This document shows, piece by piece, positions 1-15,486 of a stretch of DNA of 64,000 bases. This DNA is from Hyperoplus lanceolatus. Its lineage: Eukaryota > Chordata > Actinopteri > Uranoscopiformes > Ammodytidae. The stretch covers positions 21,732,001-21,796,000 of the forward strand of contig CM049403.1 of assembly GCA_026929865.2 (NCBI GenBank). The letters are read 5' to 3'. A program made the position numbers and the translations under genes. The notes under the pieces were generated by a model. The model worked only from the letters and a program-made list of their open reading frames with translations. It ran no database searches and was not told the DNA's origin. The first letter of the stretch is position 1. Every line of letters starts with the position of its first letter.

Positions 1-164
1 GTCAGCACCGCTAAATACTTTTTATAATAGACAATTAAGATTTCACTAGAAATTCAAGTTCATTCAAGTCACTCACATTATTCAAACTGTAATGAGTAAA
101 CGTTTGTAATTTGTTTATTGGTGTACTGCAGGTAGGGTCAATTAGTATGACTTACATAATATAT

Positions 165-183
165 TTAAAGGGTGAAGTGAGCA

Positions 184-268
<85 letters not shown>

Positions 269-374
269 AAATGGCTCTATTTTTATACAGTGATCACTTA
301 TATAGTGTGCTAGTTTCATAACTCCAATCTCTCAGCCACCCACTCTGCATGTAATCGGCAAATCAACTTTTTTT
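165..374 (+). mobile_element. MITE copy (48.9-kb type), expanded by a TA repeat, 3' end lost
   Basis: The start TTAAAGGGTGAAGTGAGC and the segment around GTGATCACTTATATAGTGTG to TGCATGTAATCGGCAAAT match the MITE at 48878-49348 base for base with few changes. Between them a (TA)n array replaces the short TATACG-containing segment of that copy. Confidence 0.75.
187..265. repeat. (TA)n microsatellite
   Basis: 79 bases of pure TA, lying inside a MITE copy. Confidence 0.98.
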
Positions 375-469
375 ACTTGCTGTCAGCAGACCAGTCAAGA
401 AATGTTCCAGCACACTGTTCATCCAGTCAGCACCGCTAAATATGTTTTATAATAGAAAATTAAGAGTTT

Positions 470-2179
<1,710 letters not shown>

Positions 2180-2348
2180 CATGTGCATGTGCCTGCACAC
2201 ACTGTCAACGCTCACTGTAAATTTGTAGCTGCTGGGCACTCATCACTACAGCTCGTCACTACAGCCCAGCCCACCACGTTAGTGAATATGCATTATGGCT
2301 TATGGCTTCATTAAGTCCCAGTCTGTTATGAATTATGACACCACACTG

Positions 2349-2486
<138 letters not shown>

Positions 2487-2639
2487 CTCAGAGACAGCAT
2501 GTGTATACAGCAGATGTTTTGCATACATTCCAACGTTGAAGGGGCCACATAATTAAGAGAGCCTGAGCCTTGTGACAAGGCAGAATCAACAGCACCAGCA
2601 TCCCATTTACAAAAACACTCCTATTATTTCTGACAAGAT

Positions 2640-3140
2640 CGGCAGAAGGCCTTCAACACGGTGCAGATGTTGGAGACGCAGTCTTAACCCAATTTAACGG
2701 GGAAAAGTAAGTTGAGGGAATTTCATTGATATCAAAAGCAGCCGGCGTGCAATTACATGACACAACTTAATTAATCATTTGACAATGAGGGGAAGGGCAT
2801 TGTTTTAGCTGATCGTTATGTGTTTAAGGGGTTTTGCGCGCACTCAAGGTTTCACAATAATGCAAAGCGTGGTTCCCCATGTAAATGGGCGCTAAGCGAT
2901 TACCATATGAAAGCAGCGTGCCCGACAACACCTGCCGACATCCTTGGAGCTGATGGAAATAAAAGGTCATCAAAGCGTGGGATTACAAGGTGACCACCAA
3001 GGAAAAGCTAATTGCAATGAATAATGGAGAGCTATTGTCAGGTAATTAGCAATTAAAACGCTGCATTTCGAGTGTAATTGCAGCAGTTTGTCTTCCGTGC
3101 CATATTAGTAATTATTTAGCCAGGTAAACAACTTCATGAA
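2640..3140. promoter_or_regulatory. Candidate conserved non-coding block
   Basis: About 500 bp of unique, non-repetitive sequence with many homeodomain-type cores (TAATTA, ATTAATCATTTGACA, GGTAATTAGCAATTAA) and no open frame. Such texture is typical of developmental enhancers in fish gene deserts. Conservation cannot be judged from one sequence. Confidence 0.35.
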
Positions 3141-4982
3141 TGGAACATTTTCTGCATTTGAGACAATGGTTAAATCAACACATTTCTTTAGCATATCAAA
3201 GTAGAATTACATCACACTAAGATGGTTAAAGACTAATTTGTACTGCCAGGTTCACAACAAACAGCAACTTTGAAAAGTTTTTTCCCCACTCACCCTGTGC
3301 CATTCAGATAAAACAAACAAAAAAAATCTACTCTCTTTTTTCATTCCGATTAAGTGTTCTTTCGATTTCTTCATTAAGCTAATATTTCCTTTTAGGTGTA
3401 AGGGCGGCTGAAACCTGAAGCCAGTGAGGCACTTTGTCACACATTCTACATAAAGATTCAAAACTAAAGAGCAGGGTTAGAGAGAACTAAATAAGCAGTG
3501 GAGGGTGTTCAGTGGGAGGATGAGAAATGAGCACATGTGAATAATGGAAATATTACAGAGTTCTTCTTCCTTTAGAAAACCGGAACATGTACATGAGTTG
3601 CTCAAAACATTGTGAAGACCCCAGGGTCAAGGACAACCTGAGTGTAAGAAAATGAATTCCCAAGCACTAAAAAAAAGCCACTTAAGCAAGAATGCAGTGT
3701 TGATTTATTTTACAGTGTGAGGGGTCAGTGCTCCCTGGCTCCTGCATTGTTGGTGCATTGCCTAGGACTCAGGGACAGCTCGTCATGCTCTGAAGAAGAC
3801 ATGGATGAAGAGTAAAAAAGATAAATAAAAAAGGGACAGAAAATGCTAATGTTAGAATGAAATGATGAAAGATATATATTGGATGGTGAGATGGAAAGAA
3901 GTGAGTATGGCAGAATGTAAAGAACAAAAAAAGGAAAGAGAGAGAAAACAGATAAACAAAAGGAACTAGTGTAACACTAACCAATACAAGTGAACATATA
4001 GTGAACGATGCGTCACCCAGTTTAATGACCTTATACATCCAGTCAAAGCAGCAAGAGGCAAATGAATATATGAGGTTTCATCAGCACCAAATACTCGTAA
4101 ACCATGGTTAGTTCTACTCATAGCGGAGACTGCTTGTTGGCTGAACTTTGTTTAACTATATTTACAGTATATATGCACCATTTTATTCTGTTTTGCTGTG
4201 ATATTAAAAGTCAATATTTTTCTCTTTACCATTTGGAATGTATCTGGGGAAATCGGATAAAAAAAACTCCTGCAATGGTATTACATGCTTTTCCTCGAAT
4301 GTTAGAGATACTTTTTTTCAATCAGGGATGATATTTCTTGTCTTAAAATGTAAAACTGTTACCAGGCAAATGCATATTTGGATTCAGATTTGAACTTTCT
4401 GCTTAGAGTTTGGTTTAAGATGTGTCTAATAATAAGAAATAAATCACAGATACAATATCAATTATTCACATCTAGTGAATTAACCCTATTTATTTAAACT
4501 ACGGGCCATATTTGACTAAGAGTGATTTTCATGACTTGAGTCTCATCCATTATCGTGTCGCTTGCCATTCACCCACCCTCCATATCCCTACCCAGCTACG
4601 GTTTATCTAAATGGTAATAAAGCAGCATCAGTATGGTATCCTCACTCTTTCATTGCATATTGTTGGTTGCATATTTATTTTTTTGTCGTACTATGGTTAC
4701 CGCTTGGGGCCCGGCAAAGCCCTGGCCGGCGGCTTTGTCAGGATGCTAAATGGAGGGCCGTGAGTTTAAAAACTTAAAGAGGCAGTGAAATATTAGCCAA
4801 TGTGTGTGAGGAATGAGTGGCTGAGAACGGCGGCGTGTCAGTGTTTAATGGTCGGACTCGGATGCATATAAGTTAGTCCAAGCATGAAGGGCAGCGGGAC
4901 GCTCGCGTGGAAACGATGTCCCCTCCTCCTCCTTCTCCTCCTCCCATCCACAGACACACATATACACATACACGCACGCACG

Positions 4983-5017
<35 letters not shown>

Positions 5018-5745
5018 ATACTTTCACACCCCACCCACACAGCTTTTAGGCAGGAAGCCCATCAGAAACTTGTCATTTCTCTCATTCACTCCGACAGCCT
5101 TGAGACACAATGCAGACTTACCTCTGTGTTGTACACCCCATATATCAGGAAGATGAACAGGCCCTGCAAACACAGACAAAGAAAGAGAGAGAGAAAGGGA
5201 GAGAGGGCGGGAAGGAAGACAAAGTTGTAAAGTTGTTTCTTTCTTATCCACTAGTAAACAAAAAAAAAGATCAAAAGTAATGAGTGGAGCGACACCGATG
5301 GGTTATGTTGATCCGTACTCTATTCCAGCAACACCTCAATGAAGTAGACTGTAGTAAATAGCAATAAAAGAAGAAGCAGGACTTGAAAGAGTGCAACTTC
5401 GCCAAAACTGGGCAACCTCCGTGAGGCTCAGCTTGCGTTTGTTTCGTCTACAATAGTCATGCTCCTCTTTCCAGCCCCCGCTAAGCCATCAAAGGCTCAA
5501 ACCCAAGGTCCCACACAGCTTCATCAAAATAAGAAAAACTCAAGTGCTTGTGTTCAGTCCGTGCTGTTAGACACAGAAACACACATGAGTAGGTAGCGAC
5601 AGACACATACAGAGTTCATGCATACATACACACACACACACGTAGACAGAGATACACAAAGTCCAAGCATTCACACATATTTGCGTCAAATAGCCATACA
5701 TTATGATGAAACAAAGACAACATGAACACAAACACATATTAAAGG

Positions 5746-5800
<55 letters not shown>

Positions 5801-7310
5801 TAGAGCAACTCGACCCAGATGAGACTATCAAGGAAAACCATTCGAGGAAGGAGGAGAAAGAGAGAGACAGAGGGAGGCAGCATAATGAAAAAAATTACAC
5901 ATAAAAGAAGATATTTCATGTTCACAAAAATCCACGGCTAGTACCCAGGGCACAATAATGCCATGCCCTTGGATGCATGAAGGCTGCACTTCTGGTCACA
6001 GAAAAACAGATATTTTTCATTCCTATCCATTGTGACATCCATTGAATGTACAAGCTGTGCATTCGCCTTCGGGCCATAATGTAATACATATGCCTCAAAA
6101 GAAACAGTGAGAACAGCCTTCTCAGAGCACCGATTGAGCAGTGCCACGATGAAAGATGTGCTGTGAAAAATGAAAAGACAGGTGAAAATCTTATACATTT
6201 CAAGGCTGATAGAGATGCAGGTCTGGCAAACACAAAACACACTTTTGAAAGTACAGCTCTCCCCTTTTCACCGCTTCGACCGTGTCTGTATAGCTTCATC
6301 TTTAAACCAGGGTGAGGACACATCCTGAGGACAGGCAGACACAACCTGGTCAATACATCAATCAAGTTGAGTTTGGAGCATCCAATTTTTAGCCAGAGGG
6401 AGATCTCGATGCATCACCATTGACAACTTGATTTGGGGGACCGTTCAGAGTGACAGGCCGAAAGATGGCCGACAGCGACGACCTCTAGCCCAAGCTACTG
6501 CCCATTCACTTCCTACTGGGGCTGGTCTCCTGTCCTCCAGGGACTGAATTGCCCAGTCATGCTGGCAGGTGACACCTAAGGACATTCATCCTGTTTAAAA
6601 TGACAATTCCACTGGTCTCTTGACATGCGGAAGACCACAGACATAACAAGGGGATCTCAAGCTGAGACCCGAGACCTGCAATTTTAATCACACTTCTTAC
6701 TTTCGATTGCACATAACATTGTCTGCAACCTAATCCAGTCCATAATGTGATAATCTAAGGACAAAAAAAGAAGGACTTCTACCAATACTGGGGATGACAC
6801 AAGTACAACTGAGATTTCTGGCTTTCAAAACTCAATCAGTGAGCCACACTTACACTCAGCGAGTCACACAATTGTTCATAGATCCAAATGTTCACAGATC
6901 CAGGATAGTACAGCAAAGGAACGATCACCGTGTGACAAAATGTGTTTTTGCTAAAAAACTACAAACCTTTTTGCTACAGGCCACTGTAGCTCAATGAGAC
7001 CGTTGGGCCACAAAGTATGTCCTATATAAGTTTAGAACATGAACGCCCAGCGTGAACAATCATTTTTGAGTCAGAGAAAACTACATGAACTACACCAAAG
7101 GCATCCAGATCAATGCAGTTCTTCTAAAAAAATCAACATAATTATAAGACTGTACCCATAACTCTTCCCCTTGGATTAATACTAGGTTTGGTACACTCAC
7201 TACACTCACTACAGTAACACCAAGGAACAATATGACTTACAATTTTATTATTGTAATTGCATCACAAAGTATGATGTCCATTGACAAATATAACATGCAG
7301 AGGTAAAGTT
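3140..7310. other. Gene-free region with microsatellites and two unique-looking blocks
   Basis: No exon found. Microsatellites at 4987-5014 (CA) and 5747-5798 (CA). Blocks at 4560-4870 and 6365-6660 look unique and moderately GC-rich, with no microsatellite or element ends, and could be conserved non-coding DNA. Confidence 0.45.
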
Positions 7311-7319
7311 GTATACAGT

Positions 7320-8922
7320 CAGCGCCGTCGTATAGGGGGGGTAAATTATGACAATTATAAGGGCCCACAGCCCGCTAGGGCCCACAAAAACCCCCCAGTA
7401 GCATCTATGACAATGATTATGCATACTGAACTATTACATATTCATACGAATGAATTTGAATCAAAACAAAGCCACAAGTCATACAATATTCTAATTTCAA
7501 TAACCCCCTTAGCCCCTTCTTAAATAATGGTTTGGTCCACCCGCCCTTGCGTCTCTGAAGAATTTGGCAGCTCTCCGCTGCGCTGTCTGTGTGTCTCTGT
7601 CTCAGCGCCGGTGCACAAATACACAAACACAAGCATAGACTCGCAGTGCATCACTCACGGCGGACGAGCGTTTCGGTTAAATACGCTAATAACGTTCGGA
7701 CCAGAATAGACGTGAATTAGGCCTACACTGGTTGTTACAGCAAGTAAGTGAAATAAAACATAAGTTATAAAGCCCAACATTGTCCCATGAGTAGGCTTCA
7801 CCTGCATTCAGCGTGAACACGCGATATTTTAATCTGTTCTGTCGGTCCAGAGAAGCACAGCACTCCAGCTCAGCAGTTAACTAGCTAAACAAATGAAGCT
7901 GTCTGTCTTCTAATCGTTCAGATTAGTTTGCCACAAATCATAAAATAATGCATATAGAGCTGCTGACTGAGACTAGTGTAGCAGACCCTCCTCCCTATAG
8001 CAGTGACATACAGACAGAGAGGAGAGGAGAAGTAGGCCTACTGTCACTGAACCATGTTTTTTTTTGTTTACTTTCCTCAGTATTCTGATGTCAGAAACAG
8101 ACTATGATTTAATCTATTTGGACATTATTGAGTTTATTTAAAAACATTTGGAAAACATGCCCTCAGTTGCCCATGCACTGTGTATCTTCTATAGCCTATT
8201 TCACCCTCATATGTGAACAAAAAGATAGCTGGAAAACAGAGTTATTCATGTGAAGTTAAGTGGTTTCTTTAGAAAATAATATAGAAAGATTACAACTTTG
8301 TGGATGTTTATTTGCATAATATTCTATTTTATATTAATATGTGTATGGTTTCTTTCTTCAATAGCTTCATTTCCTTTATCTGACTCAGTGTCTCCAAATT
8401 ATTCCAAAAATAAGTAGGCCTAGTACCTAGGGCTAGAACACAGAAAAAACTTCCTCAGATTTTGCCTCACAATCTTCCTCTCAAAGTGCACCAGATTCAT
8501 GCATTTCACTTTAAAAAGGTAAAAAAAATCTCCCGGGGGGGCATACCCCCGGACCCCCCTAGGAGAGTCACTCTGCTTGCTACTATTTTTTCCCAGCACT
8601 GGAACATTGGAGGCACTAGCGGAAAACACTGCTGCTCCCTTCACCACATGTCTGATACCCGTTGGAGTGCCCGCATAGTGGCTGTTTAAACAGTTGCAAA
8701 TCACTTACCATCACTCCTAGAATAAGACAACTAATAATACATCATTTACATAATAATACTCTGACTTGTTAAGTCGTTAATTGTAAAAAATGAAACAAAT
8801 TGGGTGTACCAGGCACCGTCAAGAACACAAAAAACGAGAAAATTGAAGGTGGCAATGAATAGGGTAGAGGGGCCCACACCGATATTCTTTCAGAGGGCCC
8901 AGAATTCCTAGCAACGGCCCTG
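7320..8922. mobile_element. hAT-like DNA transposon, non-autonomous, 1.6 kb
   Basis: Ends CAGCGCCGTCGTATAG and (reverse) CAGGGCCGTTGCTAGG are imperfect inverted repeats, and an exact 8-bp target duplication TATACAGT lies at 7312-7319 and 8923-8930. Eight-base duplications are the hAT hallmark. Inside are GGGCCC-rich stretches near both ends and no transposase frame. Confidence 0.9.
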
Positions 8923-8930
8923 TATACAGT

Positions 8931-11900
8931 ATATAGTTTATTACTGTATATACGTTTTTTTTCGCGCATCTAGGTACGCATGTACACAAGCACACACCAA
9001 CAATAACAGACAGTGGGTGGTTAATTTGCAACACATACCCTATTGTATTGCATTAGAATTGCAATTTCTTACTTGCTGTTGCAATTGGATTATCATGTTT
9101 TTGATCATTCCTCTTATGTGTAATTAATCTTTTGTTGTGTAGTGAACAAAGTGGGTAGAAGATACTGTGCACATTAGGAAAAATGATCTATTAAAATATA
9201 ATTGAGTTAAAAATAAGTGGTAGCACAACAATAATGATAGATTGTTTAAAATGTTAATTTGAATAATATTCCCACTAAAAACAAACAGAGACGAAAAATG
9301 GGGCGCATTATTTAAATGCATGTGTGCTTTTCTAAAACCAGTCCTGTTTCTTTTGAACTCAGCGGCAAATGCTACAAATTTATGCAAAGAATGAACATAG
9401 TTGCTTTCAAAGTATTGCTATGCTGTACATCAAACAGGGGAGCATAAATTAATTAGCATCCAGCTAATTAAGGAACAATTGTATGTTTAAAAGTTAAAGC
9501 CAACAAACATTGTGTTTGACCAAAAACATTATCACCCCAGAGAGATGTGTTTTGCCGCAATGCAAGAGAGAAAATAGCATTAGTTTACATTAACAAGCAA
9601 GTTCCTTCTCATCAGATACCGAGAGCTTTGTCTGAGGAAGCATAAATAGCAAATCAAAGACAGATAAACCAGGATGATTTGGCTCTCTACTGGCTGTTAA
9701 TGATGTTGCCAACCTCCTTTTGGAAGTTTACCAAGTTCTGCCACTGCTGTCCTTGTAACTCACACTTCCTAAAAGCATCAATTAAGTGCATTACATTGTT
9801 CAGGTAATCCATTAACCACCGGTATTACTTGTAACAAAAACGTTATTCCAGTGTGTGTGTCTTCTTAATAGCTTCAATGTATGTGAACATGTCAAATTAA
9901 CAAAAGAAAAAACTTATTTTCCGCAAATACAAATACTAGAGGACTTCGGCAAATAAAGACGTTCTTATTGTAGCCTGTCTACAAAGATTGAGAGCTCTTG
10001 TATAATTATGTCAAATGCAGTTGGAATTTATATTTTCACCTAATCTGATTAGTTAGAGCAGACTTGAATTGATATCATTGATGTACAGTAAGTATTTTAT
10101 TTTAAGCACATTGTATTCAAAATAAATGTTATCTATGTTTCATCAAATCTACAAAGCACCAAATACAATTTTAATCTGCCACACACACATTAATAATATC
10201 AAGAGTACGATGGCTAATGATGTAGGCCCTATTTCCAAGTAGTTAGGCAATATGGCTTAAATCATATATGCCTATTTGTACATATACCTTATAACGTATT
10301 GTTAACTTGTATAACTTGTTTCTGCTTCAACAACCATGTTTTCAATACAATTAATTTTCCTTTTCATCTGGGTAGGTTTGCCTGCCCTACTTTACACATG
10401 CTCCTCCTGGCACTCTATTGCAGTGCCAACACAAACAAACTTAGTAATTTCACCTTTAATTTCACCTTTAATTCTATGTTACAAATCATTACAAATTCAG
10501 AGCACAATGCCCCCTCCCCACCCTTACCTCGACTTCCCCATCTCCATCAACCTCCCAAATGTGTAAAGTTAGGGAGCGCAGCTCCGGCATGTAAAAACCT
10601 CAGAAAACAGCAGGTTTATGACATTGTCCTTGGGAAACAAATTTTCAATGTAAAGATATGAAAACTATGATTAAAGACCGGCGGCAGTGTCTTGGCAAGG
10701 AAAGAGCGAGTGGCAGGGCAGCTTTCTCTATCTTCCTGAAATGTATTGCTGCTGTCAGTTTAGTGTTCCCTTCTGTACATGGGGGGATAACAAGCTAACA
10801 TGGGGTATAATGACTTTTGTGAAATATTTTCTTTCAAGAAACAACGGATGTTAAAATGATAATTTACATTTTCTGATTTACTTTCGACCTGACGCATTTA
10901 AAAAAAAAATACTTTTGTATGCCTGGATCATGCAAACTTCGACTCGCCACTTCCCTTGTAGAGATTTGATGAAATGATCTCATTCTCATAACAAGGTGTT
11001 ATTGGGGCAAGTTGTGCAAACTACCTACAGCTTTCCAAAAAAATGAAAAGTTTTTTTCATTAATCAGTAAAAGATAGTTTGTGACGATGGTGTGTTCAAA
11101 AGTTAATATCTAAAAAAAAGACAATTATGGCTAACTTCTAGGGATCTACATCAAAGGCAACTTCCAGACATTTGTTGCATGTTTGAAGCGTCGGATAGCT
11201 TACCATTTAGTATGTGTTCATGTCTGAAACGTAGTTCAGAAAGCAAACAGGAGACGGCAAGTTTCCAAATTGCATGACTAAAGACGCACACCATGCAGTT
11301 TGCATCAACTAGAACTAAATGACAGAGGCTTAAGTTGCTCTTCAAATTGAGCACTATTCCAAAAGGACACATTATTTTCGTTTTGTGAGAATGTCTTACT
11401 ATAGTTGCGCTACTTCAAACACAATTGCAACTTTTTCTCTCAGCAACCATTGTAAGTTGGGATCATAGTGGGTCCAGGAAAATCTATAACCAGATGTTTT
11501 CAGTTGATTGTGGGGAGGTGAAACAAATATGCAGGTCATATGCAGTTAGTTAGCCATACTGGCTGTGTCCGGCAGACAGACGCAGAGAAAGAGATTGAAA
11601 TGACAGAGTCCTCATTTCTCCAAGATCTCGACAACGCAAGTGGCAACCCATTGAGCCGCAATAACCACATTAATGGGGAATTATGATTAAAAAAAACTAA
11701 AACTAAAACCATGATTCAAAAGAATTTCCCTCAAAAAAAGGTTTCTGGCTGCTTGAGAGAGTTCCACTCGATCTCGGCATTCCATATCTAAATTAAATAA
11801 CATACAGAAACCTTTCATAAAGGAGATAGATGTATTTGGTTTCTTTCATTGGAGAAATTGTAAACCACATGTTCCGAACAGTTTTTAGGAGAACTTCAAG

Positions 11901-13090
11901 CACTGCCGTTGTTCAATGTCAAAAATGATTTATACATGTCTAACCCTAAATCAAAAATCTAAATAGATATACATTTCACAAATGACATCTTTCAATCGGA
12001 CCGAAAGCTTTCTCTTAACCAGCTAAAGACCGCAACCTCCACATCCTTTTAGAGAATTCCAGGCTTTAGTGTCACCCAATGCCAAAAATGAGAGCTATTT
12101 GAACATGTTGGGCCCGATGTCAAATATCCCAGCCTAAATTCAAACACACAGAGACACTTTTCACAAATAGAGCTATCTGCATCCCCACTTGGCGAAAAAG
12201 GGGAGGAAAAATTCTGCCCTTGCACCTGGTAATCATTACGGAAACGAGAGACAGAAGAGGTTAAAACGCTGGGATGGGGGAAAAAGAAAAGAAATTCACA
12301 CTTCTGCGCTCTGGCTTGCTAATGTCTCTGACCCCTTCACGCATAAACAGTTTAATTAACATGTATACATAACTTTTACTTTAACTGCTCATGGCATGTC
12401 AAATCAAAGTGTCTGTCAAAGCTGTGAAATGGGGAGTTGATACTTTGCAGGTCCTCAGTTCAAATCCAGCTCTGTTTAACTGCTCCAGCTGGCAAGAGAA
12501 GCTGGCAATAGAACACATAGGCAGACAGACAGGCAGGTAGACGGGCAGGCTGCCACTCTGTCAGTTTGATGAGGTAAACATCTCCCAATAAAAGCTTTGT
12601 AACACTCAACCAAAGCAGGAGGCAAAGCAGTATGATGTTTTCGTGGACAAACTACGAACCAAGCATAGAGGAACAATTTCCTTTTTTTTTTGTATTTACT
12701 CTAACAGATTTTTAAAAGATCAGTTGATATTAACATCATTGAAGTTGTGTTTGAAGATACAAACATTAAGCAAATAAAATTAAATTCTGATTATTTTTAG
12801 TGTTTTACATCAAAGCATAATTTCCATGCACTATCCCAAATTCATTATGCGTTTCTATTCATAATGGTGCATTGTAGTAAAGTCTGTGTGAGGTTGGGGT
12901 AGGGTCAAGTTTGTCTCTTTTTCCCGTCCCGTTGTACATTATTAGGGAGAGAGATCATTCATTCTTTGAGAAGAGCTATTAGGACTCTCCCTGTTTATTT
13001 CCCACACACACATCCAGTCAGTTGGGCTGTCACATTGAGCAGGGGACCCCCAAGCCAGCCTGCCTCCACAGGGTGTGGGAGGAAAACTGA
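8931..13090. other. Gene-free region
   Basis: No exon or bounded element. Unique-looking A/T-rich blocks with homeodomain-like cores at 9400-9840 (GCATAAATTAATTAGCATCC and others) and around 10680-10760. The short frames here show no protein-like texture. Confidence 0.5.
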
Positions 13091-13094
13091 GAAT

Positions 13095-13096
<2 letters not shown>

Positions 13097-13163
<67 letters not shown>
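13097..13163. repeat. (CA)n microsatellite
   Basis: About 33 CA units. Confidence 0.99.
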
Positions 13164-13167
<4 letters not shown>

Positions 13168-13199
13168 AACACAAACAGGCACACACTGTGGCCGGCAGC

Positions 13200-13400
13200 A
13201 GCACCAGTATTGGTGTGTGATGGCTCAGGAGAGGAGGGAGAGTTATTAGCTTAGCCCTGAACCACCTACTTAATATAGGGGCCGGCAGTGATTGCTAACA
13301 GAGCCTGGCAGAGGTGACAGCTTTTGGCCCTGCTTGAGGAAATCCAATTGAAAAGCAGCCAAGAGGAACAACAACCCCGAAACAGATGTTGCTTGCTACC
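13200..13400. promoter_or_regulatory. Candidate conserved non-coding block
   Basis: Unique, balanced-composition sequence (GGCAGTGATTGCTAAC, CCAATTGAAAAGCAGCC) with no element ends; frames on both strands are short and not protein-like. Confidence 0.3.
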
Positions 13401-13627
13401 ACCGGCACAACGTGGGTACACACAACCCAGCAGCAAAAAACCGCGCTGGCAAATCTGACACACAAACATACACACAGCAGACACACGCGAGTAGTGCACT
13501 AACACTCATACACATACACACGCACACATACTGTATCATGTTGACTGCATCTACAAGAAAAAAGAAAACCCAAAATGACCATAATCGCAAACACTCTTGG
13601 TTCCGTTTCCAATATTAGCTTTAAAAT

Positions 13628-13628
<1 letters not shown>

Positions 13629-13701
<73 letters not shown>
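13629..13701. repeat. (TAA)n microsatellite
   Basis: About 24 units of ATA/TAA. Confidence 0.99.
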
Positions 13702-14049
13702 TCAAATGGTTACTAAAATAATACATTATCATTTAGGCAAAATGGAATTTCACATCTACCCAACAAAAATACTGGGCATTTCCCTGCAGGTGAAACATTT
13801 GGGGATCCATAAACTATAAATCCAAGGTTGGTGGGGATTTTTCATGGTGGAGCACAAAAGACACTGAACACTAACCTAGAAGTGGAATTAAAAGGAAAGG
13901 TTGAAAAAAAATCAGTGAAGAGTTTGTAAGTCTGTTAAAAAACAACTGTATTGAGCGGAGGCCAAAAGAGAACATTTCCCACCAGAGAATAGACCCAAGC
14001 ATCCGCCCATCGCACTCCTTTTCTCTCTGGTAAAGCATTTCAATGAAAA

Positions 14050-14420
14050 CATAACATGCAAGTCCTTAAAATCATTAAAGCCCTTTGCTCCAATATTAAT
14101 TGAGTTTGGCAAGGCTGACCATGCCTCAGTCATAATAACATTCATTCATTTTTTTTCTATTACTGCTACTGCAATAGAGCAAGGAAGAAGGGAGATATAA
14201 AGAGACAGGAGGAGGGGGGGAATGGGCTAAAATCAATTCTGACATATCTTTATTGCCAGTCGATGACAAATGGCAGTGCATTTGCCATTGCTCTGGCATT
14301 GTGTCAGTGTATGTCATATCGATTTTACATCAGATGGACAAATGTTATTGATGAAGCGACCCAGTAACAGATGAGCACTTATTTAACTTGTTTTAACGTT
14401 TAAATAAAGCAGAAGGACGG
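14050..14420. promoter_or_regulatory. Candidate conserved non-coding block
   Basis: Unique sequence with clustered ATTA/CATAATAAC sites and a small inverted pattern around GGCAGTGCATTTGCCATTGC. No coding texture; weak evidence only. Confidence 0.3.
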
Positions 14421-15478
14421 AGGTGAGAGGGAGAGGGACTTGTGAAGCGGATCTTTTGCTTATACGCTATATACGCTTATATGCTTTTTTTTTCTTCTTC
14501 TTTTTTTTCCTCTTTTACAATTAACTCAATTCTGAGGCGTTTACACATTCTGGGCCTGTTGGGAGAGGGTAACTACACACTGAACCTGATCACACTGCAC
14601 ACATGTGGTAATAGAATGGGAGGGAGGGGGGCGGGGGTAAAGACAGCACGTGAAAGAGAGTGAACTGTAAACAAACTAGCTTTTAAACAAGACAATTTAG
14701 GGTCTCGTGTCTTTGACGCCAAGCAAAACACAGCCATGGAAAACTGATACAAACTTTTAACACATGGGTCAAAGAAGGAGTCTTTGATCTGGGGAGGGAA
14801 AGCACACTGCCAGTGCAGAAAGCTGTTTAATTAAAAATACTTAGGTATCCAACGGGCCTTTTTATGGCGCCCCCTTGTCAAATTGTATTTGATCCCGCTG
14901 TCAATCTCACAGGGTGTTTTCTAATTGCATAGCTTTCCGATGAGGGAAAAATTAGCTTGAGAAGAACAAATCCTGAGATACAGCAGCTGGAGACTGGGTT
15001 TGGTTTATAGGAACTGTACAAATGGACAAGCATGCATGCAAACACGCACTTGCATATACTTAAATTTCTTGAATTGGTGAAACTGACGTAGGCACTGCAC
15101 ATATATAAATGTGGCTACCACATCAGTGCATACAAATACACATGTAGCCTACAACAGCTTCTAACTTGCCCTTTTCAACTGGTGGGAAAGTCCAACATGG
15201 CTTATGAGAGAAATACATCTAATCACACTTAAACGCACAAACACAAATCCTGTTTGCACACATCCTTAAACCTGCAGATACAGCTAGAAATATGCTCAAA
15301 CAAACAAACACTAGTTACACATATCTTCTTACACCTATGAAATCTCCCACTTATACAATTCTTCAGTCCAGAAGGTATACTTGATCTTTTTTTCATATCA
15401 CGCAATATTCACCCTGAATTAATAATCTTTGGTCACACATTACATCATTTGTGACAAGTAGTGCAGGAGCAACGTCTA
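14421..15478. other. Gene-free spacer
   Basis: No exon, element end or long repeat seen; T-runs near 14487-14512 and short CA clusters only. Confidence 0.5.
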
Positions 15479-15486
15479 GTGTAGCA

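Larger units (their letters stand above)
2..465 (+). repeat. Direct duplication flanking the edge MITE
   Basis: About 45 bases beginning GTCAGCACCGCTAAATA at 1 recur at 425-470 with a few changes. The two copies bracket the MITE and TA array. Confidence 0.7.

Noticed and set aside
5922-6365. 147-codon minus-strand frame
   Set aside because: Longest repeat-free frame of the left half, but the amino-acid texture is random, overlapping frames are open too, and no splice context or domain can be seen.
8420-8704. 94-codon frame inside the 7.3-kb hAT-like element
   Set aside because: No transposase motif; the GGGGG/CCCCC stretch keeps several frames open by chance.
13499-13732. Poly-Tyr open frame
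   Set aside because: Translation of the (TAA)n array.
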